Translations under genes and position numbers: made by a program
Shown: positions 16,882-25,964 of the stretch, in pieces
Position numbering within the stretch: position 1 is the stretch's first letter
Layout: every line of letters starts with the position of its first letter
Notes under the pieces: generated by a model
Told to the model about the DNA's origin: nothing
What the model saw: only the letters and a program-made list of their open reading frames with translations
Database searches by the model: none
DNA from: Brevundimonas sp.
Lineage (GTDB): Bacteria; Pseudomonadota; Alphaproteobacteria; Caulobacterales; Caulobacteraceae
Direction of reading: 5' to 3'
DNA length: 64,000 nucleotides
Assembly: GCF_027484365.1 (NCBI RefSeq)
Contig: NZ_JAIXTC010000003.1
Location: 1 to 64,000 of the forward strand

Positions 16882-18228
16882 TCAGGCTCCCAGGATCTTG
16901 GTCAGGGACTTGGCGAGGATCTGGATATCGGCATCCAGCGTCGTCTCGGTCGCGGCGACCAGCAGGACGTCGTCCATGCCGGCGTCGGGGGCCAGTCGGC
17001 TGTAGGGCACGCCGGCCAGCACGTGATGCGCCGCCAGCTGGTCCACCACCTCGGCCGCGTTCTTCGGCAGCTTCACGGCGAACTCGTTGAAGAAGCGCCC
17101 GGTCAGGATCTCGACCCCCGGGATGGCGGCCAGGGCGTCACGGGTCGCCAGCGCCTTCTCGTGGTTCAGCAGGGCCAGTTTCCGCAGCCCCGTCTCGCCC
17201 AGCAGGCTCATGTGGATGGTGAAGGCCAGGCTGCACAGGCCGGAGTTGGTGCAGATGTTCGAGGTCGCCTTGTCGCGGCGGATGTGCTGCTCGCGCGTCG
17301 ACAGGGTCAGGACGAAGCCCCTCTCGCCGTCCGCATCCACCGTCTCGCCACACAGGCGGCCCGGCATCTGGCGGATCAGCTTCTCGCGCGTCGCGAACAG
17401 GCCGACATAGGGTCCGCCATAGTTCAGGGCGTTGCCGATCGACTGGCCCTCGGCGGCGACGATGTCGGCCCCCATCTCGCCCGGCGACTTCAGCAGGCCC
17501 ATCGACACAGCCTCGGTGACCACGACGATCAACAGGGCGCCGGCAGCGTGGGCGGCCTCGGCGATCTTCGTCACATCGGTCGCCGTGCCGAACACGTTCG
17601 GGGTCTGGACGACGACACAGGCCGTGTCCGGCCCGATCCGGGCGATGACGTCGGCCTCGGCATCCACGGCGGCGGCCAGGACTTCGGTCTCGACGCCGAC
17701 CGCGTGCACCACCGTCTCGGTCGCCCGGACATAGTGCGGATGCACCCCGCCCGAGATGACCGCCTTGTTCCGGCGCGTCACCCGCGTCGCCATCAGCACG
17801 CCCTCGGCCATGGCGGTCGAGCCGTCGTAGAGGGAGGCGTTGGCCACATCCATGCCCGTCAGGTTCGCGACCTGGGTCTGGAACTCATAGAGATACTGCA
17901 GCGTCCCCTGGGCGATCTCGGGCTGGTAGGGGGTGTAGCTGGTCAGGAACTCCGAGCGCTGGATCACGTGATCCACCGTCGCCGGCACATGGTGGCGATA
18001 GGCGCCCGCCCCGCAGAAGAAGGGCGCGTCACCTGCCACCGTGTTCTTGCCCGCCAGCGACTTCAGGGACCGCTCGACCTCAAGCTCGCCCATGACGTGG
18101 GGCAGGTCGACGAACCCGTCCCGCCGCGCCGCCTCGGGCACATCCACGAACAGGTCGTCGATCGATTTCACGCCGATGGCGGCGAGCATCGCCGTCCGGT
18201 CGTCAGGGGTCAGGGGCAGGTAGCGCAT
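16882..18228 (-). CDS. gcvPA: Glycine dehydrogenase (decarboxylating) subunit 1
   Basis: 448 aa partner of gcvPB; together they form the alpha2-beta2 P-protein. It starts [20 protein letters not shown] and carries the conserved segments [20 protein letters not shown] and [13 protein letters not shown], and [12 protein letters not shown], typical of subunit 1. It is translated 2 bp ahead of gcvPB. Upstream is a 144-bp spacer containing palindromic repeats, then gcvH. Confidence 0.97.
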   Translation of the reverse strand: MRYLPLTPDDRTAMLAAIGVKSIDDLFVDVPEAARRDGFVDLPHVMGELEVERSLKSLAGKNTVAGDAPFFCGAGAYRHHVPATVDHVIQRSEFLTSYTPYQPEIAQGTLQYLYEFQTQVANLTGMDVANASLYDGSTAMAEGVLMATRVTRRNKAVISGGVHPHYVRATETVVHAVGVETEVLAAAVDAEADVIARIGPDTACVVVQTPNVFGTATDVTKIAEAAHAAGALLIVVVTEAVSMGLLKSPGEMGADIVAAEGQSIGNALNYGGPYVGLFATREKLIRQMPGRLCGETVDADGERGFVLTLSTREQHIRRDKATSNICTNSGLCSLAFTIHMSLLGETGLRKLALLNHEKALATRDALAAIPGVEILTGRFFNEFAVKLPKNAAEVVDQLAAHHVLAGVPYSRLAPDAGMDDVLLVAATETTLDADIQILAKSLTKILGA

Positions 18229-18239
18229 CTATTCTGTTC

Positions 18240-18366
18240 CGCTCATCCCCGCGCAAACGGGGAGCCAGTGCTTTGGGCGAAGTCTGTCGCCGGGGAGGAC
18301 GAACCGCTCATCCCAGCCACCCTGTTTCGCGACAGGACTGGGTCCCGGCTTCCGCCGGGGTGAGCG
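18240..18366. repeat. Palindromic repeats between gcvH and gcvPA
   Basis: Two palindrome-rich units lie in this operon spacer. One contains CATCCCCGCGCAAACGGGGA; the other runs from CTCATCCCAGCC to CTGGGTCCCGGC and TTCCGCCGGGGTGAG. They differ from the CTTCTCC-type repeat found elsewhere in the window and look like the other common REP class of this group. They sit inside the operon and could form mRNA hairpins affecting relative expression of gcvH and gcvPA. Confidence 0.65.
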
Positions 18367-18372
18367 GGCAGA

Positions 18373-18738
18373 TTAAAGCGACGCCAGGAACGCGTCGTAG
18401 GCGGCGCGGTCCATCAGGCCGTCGATCTGGCCGGCGTCCGACACCTTGATCTTCGCGAACCAGCCTTCGCCTTCGGCGTCGGCATTGACCGTCTCGGGCG
18501 CAGTCGCCAGCACGGCATTACCCTCAATCACCTCACCCGACACCGGGGCGTAGACGTCCGAAGCCGCCTTCACGCTCTCGACGACGGCAAAGCTGTCGCC
18601 CTTGCCGACGGTCTTGCCGGCTTCCGGAGTCTCGACGAACACCACATCGCCCAGCTGGTCGGCGGCGTGTTTCGTGATGCCGACGGTGGCGACGTCGCCG
18701 TCGAGGCGAACCCACTCGTGGTCCTTGGTGAAGTGCAT
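18373..18738 (-). CDS. gcvH: Glycine cleavage system H protein
   Basis: 121 aa lipoyl carrier that shuttles the aminomethyl group between P, T and L proteins. The lipoylated lysine is Lys57 in [16 protein letters not shown]. It begins [20 protein letters not shown]. It is second in the operon, 43 bp after gcvT, with a repeat-like segment in that gap. Confidence 0.97.
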   Translation of the reverse strand: MHFTKDHEWVRLDGDVATVGITKHAADQLGDVVFVETPEAGKTVGKGDSFAVVESVKAASDVYAPVSGEVIEGNAVLATAPETVNADAEGEGWFAKIKVSDAGQIDGLMDRAAYDAFLASL

Positions 18739-18745
18739 GCTATGT

Positions 18746-18781
18746 TCCTCTTTCTCGTCATCCTCCGGCTTGACCGGGGGA
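18746..18781. repeat. Short palindromic repeat fragment between gcvT and gcvH
   Basis: CGTCATCCTCCGGCTTGACC followed by GGGGGATC. This resembles half of a dispersed GTCATCC...GGATC palindrome of high-GC alphaproteobacteria. It fills almost the whole gap between the two genes. The assignment rests on pattern only. Confidence 0.4.
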
Positions 18782-19897
18782 TCAGGCCTTGGGTTTGCGG
18801 TAATAGCGTTGTGCGACGAACGGCATGTCGATCACCTCGGCGGCGGCGGCCTTGCCGCGCACGATGACCTTCAGTTCCGTGCCGAGCGCCCCGTGCGCCG
18901 GCGGCACATAGCCCATGGCGATGTTGCGACCCAGGGTCGGCGACGGCCCGCCCGAAGTCACCTTGCCGATGACGTTCCCGTCCAGATCGGCGATCTCGGC
19001 GCCCTCGCGCGCCGGAGCGCCTTCCTTGACGCTCAGACCCACGCGTACCCGCGACGGCCCATCAGCCAGTTCCTTCAGGATGCGTTCGGCGCCGTTGAAG
19101 TCGGCGGCGTCCTTGCGCGACTTCGAAAGGGCGAAGGTCAGCGCCCCCTCGACCGGCGACGTGCCCGGATCGATGTCGTGGCCGTGCAGCGGCAGACCGG
19201 CCTCCAGACGCAGGCTGTCCCGCGCGCCCAGACCGATCGGCTTGACCCGGCTGTCCTCCAGGATGGTGTTCCACACCCGCTCGGCGTCGGCGGCCGGGAC
19301 GGAAATCTCGTAGCCGTCCTCGCCCGTATAGCCCGAGCGCGAGACATAGCAGTCGACCCCGAACAGCATCAGCCGGGCGCAGTCCATGAAGCCGAACTCG
19401 GCCAGCACCGGCTCATGCTTCGCCATGACCTCGGCGGCTTCCGGCCCCTGGATCGCGATGAGGGCGCGGTCGTCAAGGACGGTCAGGACCGCGTCGCCCG
19501 ACAGATGCTCGGCCCAGAAGGCGAAGTCCTCGTCCTTGTTGCCGGCGTTGACGACGACGAACAGGCCGTCGTGATCGGGCTTGCCGGCCATCAGGTCGTC
19601 AATGATCCCGCCCTGTTGGTTCAGCAGCAGGCTGTATTTCTGCCGGCCGGACTTCAGCACCTGATAGTCGCCGGGCACGAACCGCTGGAACTGGTCGATC
19701 GCGTCGGCGCCGGTGATCTTGCACTGGCCCATGTGCGACACGTCGAACAGGCCGGCGTGCTCGCGCGTCCAGCGGTGCTCGGCCAGGACGCCTTCGTACT
19801 GCACCGGCATGTCGTACCCGCCGAACCCGACCATGCGGGCTCCCAAGGCGCGGTGCGCGGCGTTCAGGACGGTGGTCTTCAGCGTTTCGTCGGTCAT
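18782..19897 (-). CDS. gcvT: Aminomethyltransferase (glycine cleavage T protein)
   Basis: 371 aa from ATG 19897 ([20 protein letters not shown]). GcvT transfers the methylene group from aminomethyl-GcvH to tetrahydrofolate and releases ammonia. Conserved folate-binding and catalytic segments are visible: FDVSHMGQ near residue 51, YTGEDGYEI, and [20 protein letters not shown]. The open frame extends upstream through the riboswitch but without homology. It is the first gene of the gcv operon, and its leader carries the tandem glycine aptamers. Confidence 0.96.
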   Translation of the reverse strand: MTDETLKTTVLNAAHRALGARMVGFGGYDMPVQYEGVLAEHRWTREHAGLFDVSHMGQCKITGADAIDQFQRFVPGDYQVLKSGRQKYSLLLNQQGGIIDDLMAGKPDHDGLFVVVNAGNKDEDFAFWAEHLSGDAVLTVLDDRALIAIQGPEAAEVMAKHEPVLAEFGFMDCARLMLFGVDCYVSRSGYTGEDGYEISVPAADAERVWNTILEDSRVKPIGLGARDSLRLEAGLPLHGHDIDPGTSPVEGALTFALSKSRKDAADFNGAERILKELADGPSRVRVGLSVKEGAPAREGAEIADLDGNVIGKVTSGGPSPTLGRNIAMGYVPPAHGALGTELKVIVRGKAAAAEVIDMPFVAQRYYRKPKA

Positions 19898-19928
19898 GCG
19901 GGTCCAGACTTTCAGGGTCGCGTCTCGA

Positions 19929-19944
19929 GGCGGAAAGCTCCGCC
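19929..19944 (-). other. Hairpin between glycine riboswitch and gcvT start
   Basis: GGCGGA (19929-19934) pairs with TCCGCC (19939-19944) around a 4-nt loop, 32 bp before the gcvT start codon, with a possible outer CGAGG/CCTCG pair. It could be part of the riboswitch expression platform. No T-run follows, so control of translation or Rho-dependent termination is more likely than intrinsic termination. Confidence 0.4.
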
Positions 19945-19954
19945 GTCCTCGCGC

Positions 19955-20185
19955 CCCCGCTGTCTGTGAAGCCTGAGAGATTCCAACGCCGCCCATCCCG
20001 GCAGGGATGTCAGGCGTCTTGCTCCGTCGGCGCGATCCGGGGATCGACTTTCCAGCGTCCGAATGTTCTCGCGGTCCGTTTGCCTGAGCGTTTCCGGGGC
20101 GGTTGCGCCTTCGGCTCCGGGTCCGCCCCAAAGCTGGAGGGACGGCCCGATCTCTCCCGCGAGAGCCGGGTCACCAAGGCCCCGA
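19955..20185 (-). promoter_or_regulatory. Tandem glycine riboswitch
   Basis: On the minus strand two glycine aptamers follow each other. Aptamer 1 (about 20070-20170) has GCGGGAGAGA, then CCGAAGGCGCAACC and GGAAACGCTCAGGCAAACGG. Aptamer 2 (about 19958-20062) has GCTGGAAAG, then CCGACGGAGCAAG and GGAATCTCTCAGGC, ending ACAGACAGC. These are the hallmark conserved blocks of the gcvT RNA motif. It lies directly upstream of gcvT, where glycine binding is known to turn on the cleavage operon. Confidence 0.95.
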
Positions 20186-20370
20186 CTCCGGCTCCGAGTC
20201 AAGCGCGAGCTTGGGAAACGGCGACCAGCGGCTTCCATGTCGCATCTATTTTCTTATGCGCGTGACGAAACACGGCCACGCCTGGCCCAGAACTCCGTTC
20301 GGCCCTGTTTGTGCGCCTTGGTGTCCCGCTGACCTACAATCGCGCTCACGGTTCGCGGAGAGAGCGAGCA

Positions 20371-20433
20371 AACGGATTTCGTCCGTTTCGTCCGTTTCGT
20401 CAGGGTGTTTTTCGTCCGGACAGACGGACGAAA
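20371..20433. repeat. TTTCGTCCG short tandem repeats with matching inverted copy
   Basis: Two perfect copies of TTTCGTCCG at 20377-20394, a broken third, a further copy at 20410-20418, and an inverted copy CGGACGAAA at 20425-20433. The last two make a perfect hairpin with loop GACAGA directly after the deaminase stop codon. On the minus strand no T-run follows the hairpin, so it is not a standard terminator. Confidence 0.6.
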
Positions 20434-20435
20434 CC

Positions 20436-21443
20436 TTAGCCCGCGTAGGCGTCGATCTCGGCCAGACGCTTCAGCTTGTCGGCGTCCGGCAGGAACGACC
20501 CCTCGAAACTGTTCCGCGCCATCTGCGTCACCTGCTCCCGGCTCAGACCCACAGCTTCCGCCAGCCGCGCGTAGTTGGCGTTCACATAGCCGCCGAAGTA
20601 GGCCGGATCGTCCGAGTTCAGTGTCACATGCAGGCCCCGGCGCAGCATCTCCGGCACCGGGTGGTCCTTCAGATCCTTCACCACGCAGAGCTTCAGGTTC
20701 GACAGGGGACAGACGGTCAGCGTCATCTGCTCGGCGGCCAGTCGCTGGATCAGGCTCTCGTCCTCCATCGACCGGTTGCCGTGATCCATCCGGTCGATGT
20801 GCAGCAGGTCCAGCGCCTCGTGCACATAGGCGGGCGGCCCCTCCTCGCCGGCATGGGCGCACAGCTTCAGACCCAGGTCGCGTGCCGCGGCGAAGACCCG
20901 GACGAATTTCGACGGTGGATGCCCGACCTCCGACGAGTCCAGCCCGACCCCGATGAAGTGATGCAGATAGGGCTTCGCCATCTCCAGCGTCGCGAAGGCC
21001 TCCTCCTCCGACAGGTGACGCAGGAAGCTCAGGATCAGCCCGGAGGTCACGCCCAGTTCCGACTTCGCCCGGTCCATCCCCGCGATCAGCCCCTCGACTA
21101 CCACGCCGAACTCCACGCCCCGATCGGTATGGGTCTGGGGATCGAAGAAGATCTCCGCATGGCGCACGTTGTCGGCGGCGGCCCGCTGGAAATAGGCGAA
21201 GGCCAGGTCCTCGAAATCCTTGCGGGTCAGCAGGACGTTTGCCCCGGCGTAATAGATGTCGAGGAAGTCCTGCAGGTTGGAAAAGTCATAGGCCGCCCGC
21301 ACCGCCTCGACGCTGTCGAACGGGATCTGGACCCCGTTCCGCTGCGCCAGTTCGAACATCAGCTCGGGCTCGAGCGAACCCTCGATGTGCAGGTGGAGTT
21401 CGGCCTTGGGCAGGCCGGCGATATAGGCGTTCAGGTCTGTCAT
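20436..21443 (-). CDS. Adenine deaminase type 2 (adenosine deaminase superfamily)
   Basis: 335 aa amidohydrolase-fold deaminase. Metal and catalytic motifs are intact: AELHLHIEGS near residue 15, CAHAGEEGPPAYV (His and Glu), HGNRS, and NSDDPAYFGGY (Asp). The overall pattern, with DFLDIYYAGANVL, HAEIFFDPQTHTDRGV and SFLRHLSEEEA, matches the adenine deaminase subfamily known from yeast Aah1 and Pseudomonas rather than classical adenosine deaminase. The likely reaction is adenine to hypoxanthine plus ammonia in purine salvage. It follows the NYN-domain gene by 21 bp, suggesting one transcript. Annotation as adenosine deaminase would be a near miss. Substrate preference is inferred from recalled family sequences. 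Confidence 0.85.
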   Translation of the reverse strand: MTDLNAYIAGLPKAELHLHIEGSLEPELMFELAQRNGVQIPFDSVEAVRAAYDFSNLQDFLDIYYAGANVLLTRKDFEDLAFAYFQRAAADNVRHAEIFFDPQTHTDRGVEFGVVVEGLIAGMDRAKSELGVTSGLILSFLRHLSEEEAFATLEMAKPYLHHFIGVGLDSSEVGHPPSKFVRVFAAARDLGLKLCAHAGEEGPPAYVHEALDLLHIDRMDHGNRSMEDESLIQRLAAEQMTLTVCPLSNLKLCVVKDLKDHPVPEMLRRGLHVTLNSDDPAYFGGYVNANYARLAEAVGLSREQVTQMARNSFEGSFLPDADKLKRLAEIDAYAG

Positions 21444-21464
21444 GGTCCCTCGCTACCAGCGCGG

Positions 21465-22232
21465 TCAGTTCGACACCACCAGCCGCAGATGTCCACGCCG
21501 GATCTCGGGCGTCGGCGGGACCGGCGCGGGCGGCGGCGGTGCGCTCCCCCCGGCAGTCCAGCTCCGGGGTCGTTCGACGAAGCCCGACCGGGTCAGGATA
21601 CGCTCGGGCAGACCGGACCGCTCCAGCATCGGGATCTCGATCTCGGTCCGCAGGTGGGCCCATTCCAGAAGCTGGCGGTTATGCCCCCGCCCCGGCGGAG
21701 CGACGCTGACCACGGTCTTGTCGGGATAGCCCTCGTGCAGGAACCGCGTCGTCGCTGCATGGTCCCCGTCCGTCGTCAGGATGTAGGCCGTGTCGAACCG
21801 GTTCGCGGCCGCATCGGCGGCGATCGCCAGAGCCAGGTTCACGTCGCTCTGCTTCTCCGTCGCATCCATCCACTGATGCCCGCAGGCCTGGCAGTGATCC
21901 CCGTGAATGACAAAATGCCCCATCAGGCAGCGGACAGAACGCGCCCTGAGCGCCTCTTCATAGGCCAGCAGGGCTTCCATCCGGTCCCGCCGTTGCGGTC
22001 GATGAGCGCTGACCCAGGTGACGCCCGCCAGCCGCTCGCCCGGCGGCAGAAGCGCCCGCCCCAGGGCGTTCAGATCCAGCCACAGCAGCTCGCGCCGCTG
22101 CAGATCGAGGATCGCGTGATGCAGGTTGAAACCGTCGACATAGAGCCGGGCGCGTTTGCGGAAGATCGGCAGCCGGAAGCCGTCGCGGCGTACCGCCGGC
22201 GTCTGCCCTCCCCTGTACCCCGACCGCGCCAT
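21465..22232 (-). CDS. NYN domain (PIN-like, LabA-type) predicted RNase with Cys pair
   Basis: 255 aa. The NYN/PIN-like nuclease motifs are visible: RLYVDGFNLHHAI (first Asp, near residue 33), KQSDVNLALAIAADA (Asp) and AYILTTDGDHAATT (Asp cluster). A CxxC unit sits in the middle, HGDHCQACGHQW, which may bind zinc together with histidines. The C-terminal ~45 residues are Pro-rich, then end HLRLVVSN. Members of this family are predicted metal-dependent RNases. The gene lies between argS and the deaminase; an unusual site resembling both a DnaA box and a CtrA box is just upstream. Confidence 0.82.
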   Translation of the reverse strand: MARSGYRGGQTPAVRRDGFRLPIFRKRARLYVDGFNLHHAILDLQRRELLWLDLNALGRALLPPGERLAGVTWVSAHRPQRRDRMEALLAYEEALRARSVRCLMGHFVIHGDHCQACGHQWMDATEKQSDVNLALAIAADAAANRFDTAYILTTDGDHAATTRFLHEGYPDKTVVSVAPPGRGHNRQLLEWAHLRTEIEIPMLERSGLPERILTRSGFVERPRSWTAGGSAPPPPAPVPPTPEIRRGHLRLVVSN

Positions 22233-22264
22233 TTCCGGCCTCGTCTCCTGCCCTTAGCGGGACA

Positions 22265-22280
22265 GTTAACCAGTGGATAA
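22265..22280 (-). promoter_or_regulatory. Composite DnaA-like / CtrA-like site upstream of the NYN gene
   Basis: The minus strand reads TTATCCACTGGTTAAC. TTATCCACT is 8 of 9 to the DnaA box TTATCCACA, and TTAT-N7-TTAAC differs by one base from the CtrA box TTAA-N7-TTAAC. The site is 32 bp before the NYN start codon at 22232, in the 71-bp gap after argS. Candidate only. Confidence 0.4.
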
Positions 22281-22303
22281 CAGCGGAGTCCGTGTCGCGG
22301 ACG

Positions 22304-24067
22304 CTACATCCGGTCGGGCGAATCGATTCCCAGCAGCCGCAGCGCCGTCTCCAGCTGGCTCAGCGCCGCCCCGGCCAGGGCCAGTCGCGATCCCACCGTC
22401 TCCGGCTCCGACGCCGCCAGCACCGGGCAGGCCGCGTAGAGTTTCGAGAAGGACTGGGCCAACCGGTAGGCGTGTTCCGCGATCAGGTGCGGCGCCCGCT
22501 TGTCATAGGCGTCCGACACGGCCTGGTCGAAGGCGTCCAGCGTCAGCACCAGATCCCGCTCAGCAGGCTCCTTGACGAAGATCGGCCCGGCCAGCACGCC
22601 CTGGGCCTCGGCCTTGCGCAGCAGGGATTTGATCCGCACCGACTGGTACAGCAGGTAGGGGCCGGTCTTGCCCTCGAAGCTCATGAACCGGTCCAGATCG
22701 AAGACGTAGCTGGTGGTCCGGTTGTTCGACAGGTCGGCGAATTTCAGCGCCGCCACGGCCACCTTCGAGGCCGTATCCTCGAACTCGGCCTCCGGCAGAT
22801 CGGCTCCGAGATCGGCCTCCTTCAGCCTCTCCCGCGCCTTCTCCCTCGCCTGGGTAATCAGGTCGTGCAGCTTCAGCACGCCCCCCGCCCGGGTCTTGAA
22901 GGGCTTGCCGTCAGACCCGTTCATCGTGCCATTGGCGGCATGTTCCAGCTGGCCCGGCGTCGCGTAGCCGACCTTGTAGGCCGCCCGGAACACCTGTTCG
23001 AAATGATCGCCCTGACGCTGGTCCACGCAGTAAAGGACCAGGTCGAAGTCGAACTGCTGGCGACGGTCCAGGATGGTCGCCAGATCCGTCGTGCCGTACA
23101 TGGCCGAGCCTTCCGACGAGACCAGCAGCAGGGGCGGCAGCTCGCGCTTCTCACCCTCCTCGGCCACGCGGATGATCCAGGCGCCCTGATCGAACTCCGC
23201 CAGCCGACGCGCCTTGATGTTGTCGACCATGGCCGGGATCAGGGGATCGGCGTCCGACTCCCCGTTCCACAGGTCGAAGGTGACTCCCAGCGCCCCGAAC
23301 TCGCGCTCCAGCGCCGTCTTCGACACCGCCACGAAATGCCGCCACAGCGCGCGATAGCCGAGCCGGCCGCCCTGCAGTTCCGCCGTCGCCCTGCGGGCGC
23401 GGTCCCGATAGTCGGTGTCTTCCTTGGCCTTCGCAGCCGCCATCGGATAGAGGCGCTCGAGGTCGTCCAGCGTCACCGGGCTATTGTCGGGGAAAGGACC
23501 CTCGCCTTCAGCCAGAAAGGCGTCTGCCCTGCCTTCGTCGCCCACGGCCACGATCAGCAGACCCATCTGGAAGCCCCAGTCGCCGAAATGGGCGTCGCCC
23601 CAGACCGTGTCGCCCCGGAAGCGGAACAGCCGCTTCAGGCTCTCGCCGATGATCGAGGAACGCAGGTGCCCGACGTGCATCGGCTTGGCCACGTTCGGCC
23701 CGGCATAGTCGATGACGACCCTGCGCGCCTCGGCGACCCTGGAGGCGCCGGCGAGCGCCGCATCATCGGCCACGGCCTGGGCACGGTGCGCCAGGGCTTC
23801 GTCGGAGAGCTTCAGATTGATGAAGCCCGGTCCTGCGACCTCCACGCCCGACAGGCGCGGGTCGGCGGCCAGGCGTTCCGAAACGCGGCCGGCCAACTCC
23901 CGGGGATTCGCCTTAAGCGCCTTGGCGGCGGCCAGCGCTCCATTCGACTGGAAGTCGGCAAGGTCGGGCCGGTCGGAGGCGGTGACGCGCGCGACTGATG
24001 CGTCCACGCCTTCGGCGGCGAAGGCGGCCGCGACCGCTTCGCCGAGGTCGGTCCTGAGGTCAGTCAT
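22304..24067 (-). CDS. argS: Arginyl-tRNA synthetase
   Basis: 587 aa class I synthetase that charges tRNA-Arg. The HIGH-type motif is [11 protein letters not shown] in [17 protein letters not shown] (near residue 135). A KMSK motif is replaced by MSFEGKTG, a normal variant in ArgS. The N-terminal Add1 domain and the C-terminal anticodon-binding DALR domain, ending [11 protein letters not shown], are complete. The start overlaps the stop codon of the upstream secreted-protein gene by 4 bp (ATGA), so the two are translationally coupled. Confidence 0.98.
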   Translation of the reverse strand: MTDLRTDLGEAVAAAFAAEGVDASVARVTASDRPDLADFQSNGALAAAKALKANPRELAGRVSERLAADPRLSGVEVAGPGFINLKLSDEALAHRAQAVADDAALAGASRVAEARRVVIDYAGPNVAKPMHVGHLRSSIIGESLKRLFRFRGDTVWGDAHFGDWGFQMGLLIVAVGDEGRADAFLAEGEGPFPDNSPVTLDDLERLYPMAAAKAKEDTDYRDRARRATAELQGGRLGYRALWRHFVAVSKTALEREFGALGVTFDLWNGESDADPLIPAMVDNIKARRLAEFDQGAWIIRVAEEGEKRELPPLLLVSSEGSAMYGTTDLATILDRRQQFDFDLVLYCVDQRQGDHFEQVFRAAYKVGYATPGQLEHAANGTMNGSDGKPFKTRAGGVLKLHDLITQAREKARERLKEADLGADLPEAEFEDTASKVAVAALKFADLSNNRTTSYVFDLDRFMSFEGKTGPYLLYQSVRIKSLLRKAEAQGVLAGPIFVKEPAERDLVLTLDAFDQAVSDAYDKRAPHLIAEHAYRLAQSFSKLYAACPVLAASEPETVGSRLALAGAALSQLETALRLLGIDSPDRM

Positions 24068-24723
24068 TGGGCCGGAGGGGTCGCCGCGGCCTGGCCCGCC
24101 GTCATACGGAAGCGGCTGCCGGTGCGGTTGAACTCGGCCATCTCGGGCGTCACCTCGAAGCCGATCAGGACCTCGAAATTGCCGCCGCTGGTCTCGGCCG
24201 TAGCGCGCGGGATGATCACCGACTGCTCCTCGGTGACCGAGGCGGTCGCGGCGCCTTCGAAGTTCACGGGCAGGTCGAAGTATTCCTTGGCCAGGACCGC
24301 CTCGTTCCGCTCGGTGACGGCGATCCAGTAGCGATAGGTGCGCTGGTCGCCATCGGCCTGAGGACCACGACCGAGGTTGAACAGGATATTCATCTGAACG
24401 GTGATCGGCTCGTCGGCCTGATAGGCGCAGCCGGCGCTGACGCCTTCGATCTCACCGGTGTAGCCGACGTTGGCGGCGGCGGCACGACCGCCTTCCAGTT
24501 CCACGAACCGGGCGGCGTCATAGAGGATCTTCACAAACGGGCACGGACCGGCGTTGGCGACCGACCGCAGCGGAGCGATACGCGGAGGGCGACGGCTCTC
24601 ACGGCTTTCTTCCTCGTCCTGGCCGCCGTTCCGATCGCGCTCACGTTGGCTCGGGCTCTGGGCGTGAACGCTCGTGGCGGCAAAAACCGCCATGGCGGCG
24701 AGGGCGACGGTCGCAAGGCGCAT
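24064..24723 (-). CDS. Secreted protein of unknown function upstream of argS
   Basis: 219 aa with a signal peptide ([22 protein letters not shown], cleavage after VHA) and then a charged Arg/Glu-rich linker (about 23-48). The periplasmic domain has two cysteines ([20 protein letters not shown] and SAGCAYQ) that may bridge, followed by a beta-rich segment. A similar protein is, as far as I recall, widespread in Caulobacterales without a function. It overlaps argS by 4 bp and heads that transcript; ispH is divergent 133 bp away. No functional link to tRNA charging is evident. Confidence 0.75.
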   Translation of the reverse strand: MRLATVALAAMAVFAATSVHAQSPSQRERDRNGGQDEEESRESRRPPRIAPLRSVANAGPCPFVKILYDAARFVELEGGRAAAANVGYTGEIEGVSAGCAYQADEPITVQMNILFNLGRGPQADGDQRTYRYWIAVTERNEAVLAKEYFDLPVNFEGAATASVTEEQSVIIPRATAETSGGNFEVLIGFEVTPEMAEFNRTGSRFRMTAGQAAATPPAQ

Positions 24724-24856
24724 TGAGAAATCCGGAAATCTGGCGCTGACGGAACGCGGTCAGGCTTCCTGCCTGATAGCGGCTAAAGCGAGGCGTCGCA
24801 AACCAATGACGCCCGTCGCGGTGGCGATGCGGCGCCGGAACGACTAGGTTTCGGCC

Positions 24857-25840
24857 ATGGACGCTCCCGCCCCCTCTCCCGTCTCAGCGCCCTCGGGGCT
24901 CCGTCGGCCCCTGACCGTGCGCATGGCGACACCGCGCGGCTTCTGCGCCGGCGTGGACCGGGCGATCCAGATCGTCGAGCGGGCCATCGAGAAGTTCGGC
25001 ACCCCGGTCTACGTCCGCCACGAGATCGTCCACAACAAGCACGTCGTCGACCGGCTGAAAGGCCTGGGCGCCGTGTTCGTCAAGGACCTGGATGAATGCC
25101 CCGATGATCGGCCGGTCGTCTTCTCCGCCCACGGTGTTCCGAAATCAGTGCCGGCGGCGGCTCGTGCGCGCGAACTGCTGTTCCTTGACGCCACCTGCCC
25201 GCTGGTCTCGAAAGTCCATGTTGAGGCGGAACGTCACCACGCCAATGGTCGCCATATCATCCTGATCGGTCACGCCGGCCATCCGGAGGTCGTCGGCACG
25301 CTCGGCCAGTTGCCCGATGGCGCGATCAGCCTGGTCGAGACGGTCGAGGATGCGGAAACCTTCCAGCGCCCCGGTGACTTGCCCCTGGCCTACGCCACCC
25401 AGACGACCCTCTCGCTGGATGACACCTCCGAAATCCTGCGTGTCCTCAAGCGCCGTTTCCCGGAACTGCCCGACCCGCACAAGGAAGACATCTGCTACGC
25501 GACGACCAACCGCCAGGAGGCGGTCAAGCAACTGGCCGTCGGGTCGGACCTTGTCCTGGTCGTTGGATCGAAGAACTCCTCGAACTCGGTACGACTGGTC
25601 GAGGTGGCCCAGCGGGCCGGCGCCGGCGATGCCCGTCTTATCGACGATGCCTCTCACATCGAGTGGGCCTGGCTCGAGGGTGTCTCCACCGTCGGAGTCA
25701 CCGCCGGGGCCTCCGCCCCGGAACCCCTCGTTCAGGCCGTGGTCCAGGCCCTGAAGGACCGGTTCGACGTCACCCTTGCAGACGATCCCGGCGAGCCCGA
25801 GACCGTAATCTTCAAGCTCCCCAGAGCGCTCACGGCCTGA
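24857..25840 (+). CDS. ispH: 4-hydroxy-3-methylbut-2-enyl diphosphate reductase
   Basis: 327 aa. IspH (LytB) makes IPP and DMAPP in the last step of the MEP isoprenoid pathway with a 4Fe-4S cluster. The three cluster cysteines are in [11 protein letters not shown] (Cys30), [12 protein letters not shown] and [18 protein letters not shown] and GSKNSSNS are also conserved. The ATG at 24857 gives a 20-residue Pro/Ala-rich leader before the conserved core; an internal ATG at residue 23 is possible but would leave a very short N-terminus. It is monocistronic and convergent with tRNA-Leu. Confidence 0.97.
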   Translation: MDAPAPSPVSAPSGLRRPLTVRMATPRGFCAGVDRAIQIVERAIEKFGTPVYVRHEIVHNKHVVDRLKGLGAVFVKDLDECPDDRPVVFSAHGVPKSVPAAARARELLFLDATCPLVSKVHVEAERHHANGRHIILIGHAGHPEVVGTLGQLPDGAISLVETVEDAETFQRPGDLPLAYATQTTLSLDDTSEILRVLKRRFPELPDPHKEDICYATTNRQEAVKQLAVGSDLVLVVGSKNSSNSVRLVEVAQRAGAGDARLIDDASHIEWAWLEGVSTVGVTAGASAPEPLVQAVVQALKDRFDVTLADDPGEPETVIFKLPRALTA

Positions 25841-25867
25841 CGGTCGCCCGCCGGGGACGATCAAGGC

Positions 25868-25952
25868 TGGTGCGGGCGGCCGGGGTCGAACCGGCATGAC
25901 CGAAGTCGAGCGATTTTAAGTCGCTTGCGTCTACCAGTTTCGCCACGCCCGC
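25868..25952 (-). tRNA. tRNA-Leu (anticodon UAA)
   Basis: The minus strand folds as a class II tRNA. The acceptor stem starts GCGGGCG (5' end at 25952) and pairs with CGCCCGC before an encoded CCA end; the D-arm is GGCGAAACTGGTAGACGC; the anticodon loop CTTAAAA gives UAA; a long variable arm CGACTTCGGTCATG is present, and the T-arm is CCGGTTCGACCCCGG. The length is 85 nt including CCA, right for leucine. Confidence 0.96.
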
Positions 25953-25964
25953 GGCTTCAACCTC

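Noticed and set aside
20377..20403. Possible CRISPR-like array from repeated TTTCGTCCG
   Set aside because: The 9-bp units are directly adjacent without spacers and no cas genes are in the window.
20411..20432. Hairpin TTCGTCCG / CGGACGAA as the terminator of the deaminase gene
   Set aside because: On the minus strand the stem is followed by A-rich rather than T-rich sequence, so it does not fit an intrinsic terminator in that direction.
22600..23700. Lack of a KMSK motif in ArgS as a sign of inactivity
   Set aside because: Many bacterial arginyl-tRNA synthetases lack KMSK, and the protein is otherwise complete.
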